Origin: Candidatus Poribacteria bacterium
GTDB taxonomy: Bacteria > Poribacteria > WGA-4E > WGA-3G
DNA: 7,475 nucleotides
Direction of reading: 5' to 3'
NCBI GenBank assembly: GCA_009845505.1
Contig: VXZL01000066.1
Coordinates: 1 to 7,475 of the forward strand
Part shown: positions 1 through 5,677 of the stretch, piece after piece
Numbering within the stretch: position 1 is the first letter of the stretch
How the letters are laid out: each line of letters opens with the position of its first letter
Notes under the pieces: generated by a model
The model's input: the letters and a program-made list of their open reading frames with translations, nothing else
Told to the model about the DNA's origin: nothing
Databases searched by the model: none
Made by a program: the position numbers and the translations under genes

Positions 1-1074
1 CTCAAGGAGCCATTTTTTAGCGGCCCAATCAACACGGGGGATGACGTTCTGCCAATCGCCGTCAAGATCGTCAAGAATAGACTCCCATGCCGAGAACACC
101 CATTCTGTTTCCTCGTCCCGTTCGGTGACAAAGGATTGAACGAAATAGAGGTACTCCCGCTGTAAATCAACGGCGGAAATCGTTTTCCCAGATTTCAATT
201 CGATTCGCCACGTGAAAGTATTATCGCGTGAGATATGCCGAATTGCGTACACTGGATCGGCGAGTTCAAAGGCAGGTAGCGGTAACTTCTCGCCGTGCCT
301 TTCATAAAACGTTTCAATTGCCGAGAGGAGGAGGGCTGTAGTGCCGACCTTGAGCGCAGTTGCGTACTCCGACATATTAGAATCACCGACGAGTAGATGA
401 AGTCGCCGATATTTCGTGTAATCACTGAGCGGTTCGTCTCTGGTATTGATGATGGCTCGGCTGAACTGAATCCATTCATAAATTTCAGTAACGATATGGT
501 CTGCGCGTTGTGAGATTTGATAATACTGCTGCTCGCCGAATTCGTCCTGAAAGTCAGCGAACTCAATCATCTCATCGTAAGCCCCGACTCTACCGGCACC
601 TGCGTAAATCTGTCGGGTAACGAAAAAAGGCATCAGCGTTGGAATGACGACGCGATAAAACGGGACTTCGCGACTGACTTGGAAGTTTTCATGACACCCA
701 AAGGTTGCGCCTGTAAAATGATCGATATTGTTTTTGAAGAAAGCAGTCGGCAACCCCGTATCGGCAAGAATGCTATTGATGACGCGCTCAATAGCTTTAT
801 CATAGGCAACGAGGTCAAATAGGCTTGCACACTCAGGCGTTGCGTATTCGAGATGCCCCATATCGATATAGAGGCGGCCGCCATTAAAGAGGAATCCACC
901 GTTCCCGGGGGGTTCGCCCCAGTCGCGGTAGTGGATGTCTCGGAGCCCGAGTTCCAGTGCGTCAAAGACGTAGTCTCGGACTCGCGCGGCGACCCCTTCA
1001 GAGGTGCCGCGTATCTGCTCAGCACGCGTCATGCATCCAAATTCAGTTTCGATTCCAAAAATTCTTTTGTTCAC
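1..1074 (-). CDS. pafA: PafA-type ligase for the Pup-like modifier UBact (3' end cut by window edge)
   Basis: Glutamine-synthetase-fold ligase that uses ATP to phosphorylate the modifier's C-terminal Glu and joins it to a substrate lysine; cytoplasmic. Translating the minus strand from a GTG at 1074 gives 358 residues without a stop, still open at base 1; by comparison with actinobacterial PafA (about 450 residues) roughly 70-100 C-terminal residues are missing. It opens MNKRIFGIETEFG, placing Glu9 and Glu11 at the same numbers as in Mycobacterium tuberculosis PafA. Asp71 in YIDMGHLEYATPEC matches the catalytic-base Asp. Other family blocks are FKNNID (113-118), QISQRAD (186-192), INTRDEP (209-215), KYRRLH (221-226) and GDSNMSEYATALKVGTTAL (230-248). 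There is no Dop-type loop between Glu9 and Asp71, hence PafA rather than Dop. GTG is preferred because stops lie in frame just upstream and the next ATG (residue 15) would delete Glu9; the ribosome site is weak. Last gene of the cluster in this window, 68 bases after the Uma2 gene. Confidence 0.93.
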   Translation of the reverse strand, partial: MNKRIFGIETEFGCMTRAEQIRGTSEGVAARVRDYVFDALELGLRDIHYRDWGEPPGNGGFLFNGGRLYIDMGHLEYATPECASLFDLVAYDKAIERVINSILADTGLPTAFFKNNIDHFTGATFGCHENFQVSREVPFYRVVIPTLMPFFVTRQIYAGAGRVGAYDEMIEFADFQDEFGEQQYYQISQRADHIVTEIYEWIQFSRAIINTRDEPLSDYTKYRRLHLLVGDSNMSEYATALKVGTTALLLSAIETFYERHGEKLPLPAFELADPVYAIRHISRDNTFTWRIELKSGKTISAVDLQREYLYFVQSFVTERDEETEWVFSAWESILDDLDGDWQNVIPRVDWAAKKWLLE

Positions 1075-1142
1075 AATCTTTACCTATTACAAGGAGGTTA
1101 GCATGAGGGTCAGGTGAATTACTCTACGGCTCAACAGGAATA

Positions 1143-1859
1143 TTATCCGTCATTGTTTTCTTTTTGAAGTTGTTCAAGAAGTCCTAAAGCATCGGCAAGT
1201 TGGGTTTCAAGACTTTGGCGTGCCTGTGCTTCTTGGGTAGCACGTGCTTCGGCATTTTCCGCGCGGACTTCAGCGGCAGCAACCCGTTCCTTAGGTGGTG
1301 CAATCCATGCCGAGCGATTTTCATCGTATAGACTTAAGACCCCGTTGTGTTCGCCTAACTCCAGACCTAACACAACAGATGGTAAACGTCCGTCTATAAA
1401 TTCTATCGCTTCATACGTCCCATCAACAAGTCGGTATCCTTGGAAATGTGGTTGTACCTCTGCATAAGGATCATAGATATAATACTCACGAACCCCAAGA
1501 ACAGAGGCGTAGAGTTCTTTCTTGTCGGTTATGTCTTTATTATATGTACTTGGACTCGCTGCTTCTAACACGAAGTCTGGCGTGTGTCCTTCCTCCCAGG
1601 TTCGATAGGTCCGTCGGTCTTTTTTACTGACCCCAAAGACGACGAACACATCGGGTGCCACGGATTTATAGATGTTTCCTTCTTCATAATATATCAGCAA
1701 ATCACCCGAAACATACACATCGTTGTTGTCCTTGAAATGGTCTTCGAGCATGAGAATAAAATCCATGATGAGTCTTCGGTGTCGGTCGGTTTCAGCCATA
1801 GGTTTACCATCGGACTCGGGATAGACGACTGTGGGAGCTGCTTTTATGTTTTTTGACAT
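1143..1859 (-). CDS. Uma2-family (DUF820) PD-(D/E)XK nuclease-like protein with C-terminal coiled coil
   Basis: A 238-residue protein of the Uma2/DUF820 family, a restriction-endonuclease-like fold common and highly multiplied in cyanobacteria and some uncultured phyla; its cellular role is not settled. The fold's acidic residues and lysine appear intact: Asp70 in SVAPDVFVVFG, Glu99 in PDFVLEAASPST and Lys113/Lys114 in DKKELY, followed by the typical GVREYYIYDP (122-131). Residues about 190-236 are rich in Ala, Glu, Gln and Leu and should form a coiled coil, probably for oligomerisation. The ATG at 1859 has a good ribosome site (GAGGG, 7 bases upstream). It lies between prcA (47 bases) and pafA (68 bases) on the same strand, so it is probably co-transcribed with them. 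No known proteasome system requires a Uma2 protein; it may be an inserted passenger gene or an accessory factor. Family assignment is firm, function unknown. Confidence 0.88.
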   Translation of the reverse strand: MSKNIKAAPTVVYPESDGKPMAETDRHRRLIMDFILMLEDHFKDNNDVYVSGDLLIYYEEGNIYKSVAPDVFVVFGVSKKDRRTYRTWEEGHTPDFVLEAASPSTYNKDITDKKELYASVLGVREYYIYDPYAEVQPHFQGYRLVDGTYEAIEFIDGRLPSVVLGLELGEHNGVLSLYDENRSAWIAPPKERVAAAEVRAENAEARATQEAQARQSLETQLADALGLLEQLQKENNDG

Positions 1860-1866
1860 AATGGTT

Positions 1867-1871
1867 CCCTC
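1867..1871 (-). promoter_or_regulatory. Ribosome binding site of the Uma2 gene
   Basis: On the minus strand GAGGG lies 7 bases before the ATG at 1859. It is one of only two strong sites in the cluster, so the Uma2 gene looks well translated in its own right rather than by coupling. Confidence 0.65.
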
Positions 1872-1906
1872 TGTGTTATAAAGGTCTATCTGCTGAAGTT
1901 CAAAAC

Positions 1907-2677
1907 TTATGGAAGGGCGGTTTCAATTTCTGGTGTATTCAGCAATCGGAATTTACTGGTCCCGGACTGCGTGGTTTCCAAAACCCCTGCCTCAATTTCA
2001 CCATCTTCTCTTGCGACGCTAATGATTTCGTGCATCTGTTCGGTGTCTATCCGAGTATCTTCAGATTCCATATTTTCGGGTTCTCTTGAACTTAACTCTT
2101 TGCCGATTGCCCACGCCTCTAAGCCCAGTCGAAGTGCATCAGCGAGATCTCTATCCGCCTCCTCAGGTGCGGCGGCAAGATAGTTTTGCATCCCGGTTTC
2201 GATTGTTTCGGTTCCGCCAATAACAGAGAAAGCTGCATCGGTTCGGACATTCCCATCGTAGTTGATACCGGTAAATCGGTTCTGTTCTGAAGTCCTACCG
2301 AGTTCAGCGAGCAACATTTTAATGATGTAGGCTTCACCAACGATGGATTCAAAAGCCTGCTTGAAGGTATGTGCTAAAACAAAGTTGGTTAGCCGGTGTA
2401 AATTGACATCTTCGGTGGCGTTTTGAAAACCTTGGACGCTGGCGGTATCGGTGACAAGCATCCGTAGCCGTTCAATATCAGCCGGATGTCCGATTGCGGA
2501 GAGCGCAATCCGGTCATGCACCTCAAAAATCTTGCGTTGTCCTCTGCCGATAGTGAGTAGTACCATTCCTTCGTTATAGGTAAGACCTACAACGGGGCTA
2601 CCGACTCGGAGTTGATCTTCAATGTAATCTCGCCTGTCTTGAATTGCTTCTATCCACCGATAGGGTTCATCTCGCAT
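1907..2677 (-). CDS. prcA: Proteasome alpha subunit
   Basis: Non-catalytic subunit forming the outer heptameric rings of the 20S core, gating entry and docking the ATPase; cytoplasmic. The 256-residue product aligns by eye with actinobacterial PrcA: N-terminal helix (about 5-24), GSPVVGLTYNEGMVLLT (26-42), GQRKIFEVHDRIALSAIGHPADIERLR (46-72), a central helix (91-111), ITYDG-like INYDG (138-142) and FSVIGG (150-155). There is no processed N-terminal Thr, as expected for alpha. Lys49 in QRKI seems to correspond to the pocket lysine that receives the ATPase C-terminus in the mycobacterial enzyme. The C-terminal portion (about 198-256) is acidic and divergent. The N-terminal gate segment before the first helix is shorter than in M. 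tuberculosis. ATG at 2677 lacks a clear ribosome site; a GAGG lies 14 bases upstream, too far to be convincing. Downstream of prcB by 149 bases, the longest gap in the cluster. Confidence 0.92.
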   Translation of the reverse strand: MRDEPYRWIEAIQDRRDYIEDQLRVGSPVVGLTYNEGMVLLTIGRGQRKIFEVHDRIALSAIGHPADIERLRMLVTDTASVQGFQNATEDVNLHRLTNFVLAHTFKQAFESIVGEAYIIKMLLAELGRTSEQNRFTGINYDGNVRTDAAFSVIGGTETIETGMQNYLAAAPEEADRDLADALRLGLEAWAIGKELSSREPENMESEDTRIDTEQMHEIISVAREDGEIEAGVLETTQSGTSKFRLLNTPEIETALP

Positions 2678-2703
2678 TTTTTGGTTATGTGCCTCACTAT
2701 AAT

Positions 2704-2797
2704 TGGCTGTCGGCTATCAGGGCAGGTTGCTACGCAACTTTCTCAGCAATCAGTATATAACATGTTTCCCGACACAACGACCGCTTTGCTGATAGCC
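2704..2797. repeat. Spacer repeat: YGGCT heptads, small hairpin and a 9-bp inverted repeat
   Basis: Within the 149-base gap between prcB and prcA. Heptads begin at 2704 (TGGCTGT) and 2711 (CGGCTAT), followed by CAG at 2718. GGCTATCAG at 2712-2720 is perfectly inverted at 2789-2797 (CTGATAGCC), so transcripts could pair across 68 bases. Between the arms, GTTGC-TAC-GCAAC (2726-2738) can form a 5-bp hairpin. The rest of the gap is A/T-rich near the prcB stop. No gene or obvious promoter is seen. Confidence 0.6.
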
Positions 2798-2826
2798 ACA
2801 TTTCGTTATGTTAAATTTATATTATT

Positions 2827-3648
2827 TTAGACTGCCTCTGCATCTGATTGCGCTGCAGCGTAAGATTCAGTTAAGTCTTCATTAGAAAGGGTTTCGACTC
2901 CGGTGCGGGTTACGGTTTTGATGGTCGGAAAGATTTGTGCCCGTGCGTTGTAACCGCTGGTTGCGGCATCATACTCACTTGCGGTATCCAAGAGTCGCAA
3001 GATTGTGATGGTTGCTTGCCGTTCATCCATCTCCTGCAAGGGTGTCTCACCAAAACGAGAGAGATAACGTAGTACGCCGCGAATCCAGATGGAGCCAGAA
3101 CCGGTTGTGGCGAAGTTAACGTTCTCAAAGTGCGCGCCGAGTGCATCATAGAAGAAAATCTTACCGCCGTTTTCCGCCTCAGGCGCCTCCAGATCATAGA
3201 GGGCAAAAATCGGAATAACACCGCCGATGCCTTGGAGTGCCATCGCCAAGTTATCGCGAATGAGTCGGGACAGCATCCGGAGTTTGCCTTCAAGGCTCAA
3301 CTCTTGGAGTTGGCTGCGGCGAAAGTATTGAAATGAATGCTCAAGTATCCGCGCGATCTCATAAGCAATCGCGGGTGACCCCGAAATGGCAAGTACAGAA
3401 TGCCTATCAATCTGTAAGACTTTCTCAGCGCGGTCATAGATGACAGCAGTGCCGGCAGTGGCCCGCCGGTCACCCGCAATCATAACCCCATCTCGATAGC
3501 GGACAGCAACAACAGTCGTGCTGTGTGCGATCTCAATATCTGCGTGCTGCTGCGTTTCAGATGGCAAACCTACCTGTAGGGGGTAGTTTGCATGTTGCAA
3601 AAGACTGAGAAAGTCTCCTTTGTGGTTTATTGTGTTTTTAATTGACAT
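2827..3648 (-). CDS. prcB: Proteasome beta subunit precursor (catalytic)
   Basis: Threonine protease forming the inner rings of the 20S core. The 273-residue precursor has a propeptide of 43 residues, with cleavage expected between Ser43 and Thr44 in AHS/TTVVAVRY. Mature numbering fits the catalytic set: Thr1 (Thr44), Asp17 (Asp60 in AGDRRATAG) and Lys33 (Lys76 in DRAEKV). Further family blocks are MALQGIGGVIPIFALYD, the GSGS turn (TTGSGSIWIRG) and the C-terminal region RAQIFPTIKTVTRTGVE. The predicted mature chain is about 230 residues, close to other bacterial beta subunits. Residue -1 is Ser, whereas actinobacterial PrcB has Gly there. The ATG at 3648 has only a weak AAGAA upstream; a stronger AAAGGAG lies inside the propeptide (about 3613-3621) but has no correctly spaced start after it. 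It follows the UBact gene by 100 bases of repeat sequence. Confidence 0.95.
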   Translation of the reverse strand: MSIKNTINHKGDFLSLLQHANYPLQVGLPSETQQHADIEIAHSTTVVAVRYRDGVMIAGDRRATAGTAVIYDRAEKVLQIDRHSVLAISGSPAIAYEIARILEHSFQYFRRSQLQELSLEGKLRMLSRLIRDNLAMALQGIGGVIPIFALYDLEAPEAENGGKIFFYDALGAHFENVNFATTGSGSIWIRGVLRYLSRFGETPLQEMDERQATITILRLLDTASEYDAATSGYNARAQIFPTIKTVTRTGVETLSNEDLTESYAAAQSDAEAV

Positions 3649-3655
3649 TTCTTAA

Positions 3656-3744
3656 TGGCTTTCGGCTTTCAGCGAGACGGCTATTGGCTAATGGCTGTTG
3701 GTCTATGGAAACCATTTGCCAACTGCCAACGGCTGATTGCCAAT
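3656..3744. repeat. Degenerate heptad repeat array in the UBact-prcB gap
   Basis: Copies of YGGCT, some degenerate, start at 3656, 3663, 3670 (CAGC), 3678, 3685, 3692, 3699 (TGGTC) and 3706 (TGG), a strict 7-base spacing with one extra base. A second set follows: TGCCAAC at 3717-3723 and 3724-3730 in perfect tandem, GGCTGAT 3731-3737, TGCCAAT 3738-3744. The array fills most of the 100-base gap. No open reading frame or promoter is convincing here. Confidence 0.7.
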
Positions 3745-3748
3745 TTCT

Positions 3749-3946
3749 TTATTCGCCGGTTCTCTGTCGATAGCGACGGGATTGATCTTTGTCAACCCTA
3801 CGCATCCGTTTGAGAAGTTCTTGGGTATCGGGTCTGCTAACTTTCTGGCGTTTCGGTCCACTGCTATCATCATCACCATCGCCGGGACCGATTGGTTTCG
3901 TGTCTCTCTGCTTGCGTTCGAGCTGTGCAATAAGTTTGGTTGCCAT
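3749..3946 (-). CDS. UBact, Pup-like protein modifier
   Basis: Small, probably disordered protein that is conjugated to substrates to mark them for the proteasome. The 65 residues begin MATKLIAQLE, pass through a Gly/Asp/Pro-rich centre (PIGPGDGDDDSSGP, 18-31) and end in a basic helix-prone segment (TQELLKRMRRVDKDQSRRYR, 41-60) followed by Gln-Arg-Thr-Gly-Glu. The Arg-Thr/Ser-Gly-Glu end is the signature of UBact, described in several Gram-negative phyla as a distant counterpart of actinobacterial Pup. Glu65 would be the residue activated by PafA; no deamidation is needed. It has seven lysines and a net charge near +7, unlike acidic actinobacterial Pup. An excellent ribosome site supports the ATG at 3946. 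It lies between dop and prcB, the same neighbourhood as pup in actinobacteria. Identification rests on C-terminus, size and context together. Confidence 0.93.
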   Translation of the reverse strand: MATKLIAQLERKQRDTKPIGPGDGDDDSSGPKRQKVSRPDTQELLKRMRRVDKDQSRRYRQRTGE

Positions 3947-3953
3947 TTTATCT

Positions 3954-3959
3954 CTCCTT
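3954..3959 (-). promoter_or_regulatory. Strong ribosome binding site of the UBact gene
   Basis: AAGGAG on the minus strand, with 7 bases (AGATAAA, no G+C-rich structure) before the ATG at 3946. This is the best site in the cluster, fitting a modifier needed in excess of the enzymes. Confidence 0.8.
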
Positions 3960-3968
3960 TTTAGTAGT

Positions 3969-4019
3969 TGGCTATTCGCGATTAGGGCGTTCCGCTACGC
4001 TCCACTTTTCGCTGTTGTC
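3969..4019. repeat. Spacer repeat with heptads and GCTACGC hairpin core in the dop-UBact gap
   Basis: Heptads TGGCTAT (3969) and TCGCGAT (3976) are followed by AGGGCGTT..GCTACGC..CCACTTTT. The same order (heptads, AGGGC, GTT, GCTACGC, AC, TTT) occurs in the prcB-prcA gap near 2704-2741, so the two are probably copies of one short element. GGCGT and ACGC-T-CC can pair as a short stem with one bulge. The remaining part of this 113-base gap, up to the dop stop, shows nothing recognisable. Confidence 0.5.
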
Positions 4020-4059
4020 TATTTGCTAAAAGCGCAGCAACCTAACCGTTAACCGCAAT

Positions 4060-5574
4060 TTATAAACGCAATTTCTTAATAAGTGTTCCAACGTCAGGCG
4101 ATTCATCAAGTGTCTTATTATACTGATTTGCGATCTCCGCATCGGCGAGTGCGTTGAGATTGACTTCGTGCGTGCGTCCGTTGACGGTAAAGGTAATACT
4201 ATCCCACTGGATGGCTTTTATAGAGGTACTGAACCGATCGACGGCACGCCCTCGGAAATAAGCCCGCGTGCCAGAAGGCGGATTATGAAGTGCCGCCTCA
4301 ATCTGTTCGTCTGTGACGATGCGCCGCATCGGGAACCCGTAGTATAGTCCTTCGTCTGGATTGATATTGTGATATTCTAAATCCAGACTCTGGAGCCATG
4401 CGTCATCCCAAGCAATATCTTCTTCCTCCGCAAAGGTTTGGAGTAGCCATTTCTTCGCCACCCAATCAAGTCGGTCAACGAGTGTCATGGGATCCGTTTC
4501 AAGTGCGTTGAGAGTATCTTCCCATTCAGTGAGCACCCAGTCAATCTCAAGCCCGACACTCTCATCGAGATGCTTCTGTGCGAGGGCAAGGTACTGGCGC
4601 TGATGGTCAATAGCGGACATCGTCTTCCCGTCTGCCATCATCACCATCCAGCGATACGTCTGATCGTGCGATACAGTTTTGATGGTATCAATCGGATTTG
4701 CGAGTATTAGACTCTCAGGAATCTTGTCTTGTTCAATCAGTGTAATGACGAGTGCGGTTGTACCGACTTTGAGTGCGGTTGCGTACTCCGACATATTTGC
4801 GTCGCCAGCAATCCCGTGGAGCCTACGATATTTCGACGGATCCGCATGCGGTTCGTCCCGCGTGTTAACGATAGGACGGTTATGCATTGTATCAACGCTT
4901 GCCTCAACGTGAAAGAAATCGGCACGCTGAGAGAGTTGATAGTGTCCCGGTGTTGCGAGTCCGGCTTCCGTTTCGATGCCGAGTTTTCCTGCCCCGGCGA
5001 AGACTTGACGCGTGATAAAGAAGGGCATGATGCCCTGTTTGAGTTTCTCAAATGGGACTGCCCGCGCCATGAGATAGTTATCGTGGCACCCGTAGCTATG
5101 CCCGTGCAAATCGGTATTGTTCTTATAGAGTAGGACACGTTTTCCAAGTTTCTCACTGCGGGTTTCAGCGCATCGCTGTAGGATACGTTCGCCGGCTTTA
5201 TCGTGTGCGACGAGTTCAAACAGACGCTTGCATTCGGGCGTGGAATACTCGGGATGTGCGTGGTCGTTGTAAAGGCGTGCGCCGTTCACGAGGATGTGAT
5301 CGCTCTTAATCTCCGCGAAAGAGAGTCGATTTTTCTTGTTGCGTTCGCGGTCGCGTGCCGCCTCCTCCTTTTCATCAGGATGGTTGGAGAGAGCGTCTGC
5401 GCGAAAACCGCGTTCATCTCGAAACGGGTCTTCCCCACGGTAGTCCCACACCGGTCGAAAATCTTCCTGACGATAACTTTTTATCAACTCAATTGATTGC
5501 TTAACAGCATCAATGTTTGACTCATTTTCGAGTGTTATCCCGTTTTCAGTTTCAATTCCAAAAAGTCTTTCCAT
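4060..5574 (-). CDS. dop: Dop, depupylase/deamidase-type enzyme (tag-removing)
   Basis: Glutamine-synthetase-fold enzyme related to PafA that cleaves the isopeptide bond between modifier and substrate; in species with a Gln-ended modifier it also deamidates it. With the start at 5574 the protein has 504 residues, about the size of M. tuberculosis Dop, and Glu8/Glu10 of MERLFGIETEN fall at the same numbers. Asp104 in LYNDHAHPEYSTPEC corresponds to the essential Asp. The Dop-specific loop is present around residues 52-82, after DPFRDERGF, rich in Asp, Glu, Arg and Lys; it is what separates Dop from PafA. Other blocks are YKNNTD, YGCHDNY, QLSQRAD, VNTRDEPHAD, KYRRLHGIAGDANMSEYATALKVG and, near the C-terminus, NPPSGTRAYFRG. 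The frame is open upstream to an ATG at 5664, but those 30 residues are encoded by intergenic repeat sequence and have no family counterpart. No strong ribosome site precedes either start. Confidence 0.93.
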   Translation of the reverse strand: MERLFGIETENGITLENESNIDAVKQSIELIKSYRQEDFRPVWDYRGEDPFRDERGFRADALSNHPDEKEEAARDRERNKKNRLSFAEIKSDHILVNGARLYNDHAHPEYSTPECKRLFELVAHDKAGERILQRCAETRSEKLGKRVLLYKNNTDLHGHSYGCHDNYLMARAVPFEKLKQGIMPFFITRQVFAGAGKLGIETEAGLATPGHYQLSQRADFFHVEASVDTMHNRPIVNTRDEPHADPSKYRRLHGIAGDANMSEYATALKVGTTALVITLIEQDKIPESLILANPIDTIKTVSHDQTYRWMVMMADGKTMSAIDHQRQYLALAQKHLDESVGLEIDWVLTEWEDTLNALETDPMTLVDRLDWVAKKWLLQTFAEEEDIAWDDAWLQSLDLEYHNINPDEGLYYGFPMRRIVTDEQIEAALHNPPSGTRAYFRGRAVDRFSTSIKAIQWDSITFTVNGRTHEVNLNALADAEIANQYNKTLDESPDVGTLIKKLRL

Positions 5575-5580
5575 ATTTTT

Positions 5581-5674
5581 ATGGCTATCAGCAGTCAGCA
5601 GATCATTGTGGCAGTTAGAAACGTTCGCAATCGCCATACGCTGCTCTTGGTTTTCGACTGCCAACGACTGATGG
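5581..5674. repeat. Heptad repeats in the ATPase-dop gap
   Basis: ATGGCTA (5581-5587) is followed by a perfect tandem TCAGCAG TCAGCAG (5588-5601). ACTGCCAACGACTGAT at 5657-5672 matches 15 of 16 bases with 3722-3737 in the UBact-prcB gap. Thus the 103-base gap between the ATPase stop and the preferred dop start is made of the same spacer repeat family as the other long gaps. Confidence 0.65.
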
Positions 5675-5677
5675 TTA

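Noticed and set aside
195..1025. Several overlapping open frames on both strands (195-566, 517-822, 633-1025, 853-1101) that might suggest a broken pafA or extra genes
   Set aside because: Codon-by-codon reading of the minus strand in the frame ending at base 1 gives uninterrupted PafA homology from 1074 to 1. The other frames are shadows with no family resemblance.
1091..1117. Plus-strand AAGGAGG followed 5 bases later by ATG at 1103, looking like a perfect translation start
   Set aside because: The frame closes after four codons (stop at 1115-1117) and lies in a minus-strand gap. A tiny leader peptide is not excluded but nothing else supports it.
1143..1859. Uma2 gene considered as a transposase or part of an insertion sequence
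   Set aside because: Motifs fit Uma2/DUF820. No inverted terminal repeats or target duplications were seen in the 47- and 68-base flanks.
3609..3630. AAAGGAG within the prcB propeptide as the real ribosome site
   Set aside because: The next usable in-frame start (TTG) is about 14 bases away and would shorten the propeptide to under 30 residues. The ATG at 3648 is preferred, though its own ribosome site is weak.
3656..3744. Repeat array considered as a CRISPR
   Set aside because: Units are 7 bases, degenerate and directly abutting, with no spacers of uniform length and no cas genes.
3703..4052. Open frames overlapping the UBact gene on both strands (3703-3930 minus, 3737-3964 plus, 3789-4052 plus)
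   Set aside because: The frame 3749-3946 has the ribosome site, the UBact C-terminus and the right neighbours; the others have none of these.
4679..5496. Long open frames opposite or out of frame with dop (4729-5133 plus, 4737-5219 minus, 5203-5496 plus)
   Set aside because: The whole interval is covered by a dop frame with continuous homology blocks. These are shadow frames.
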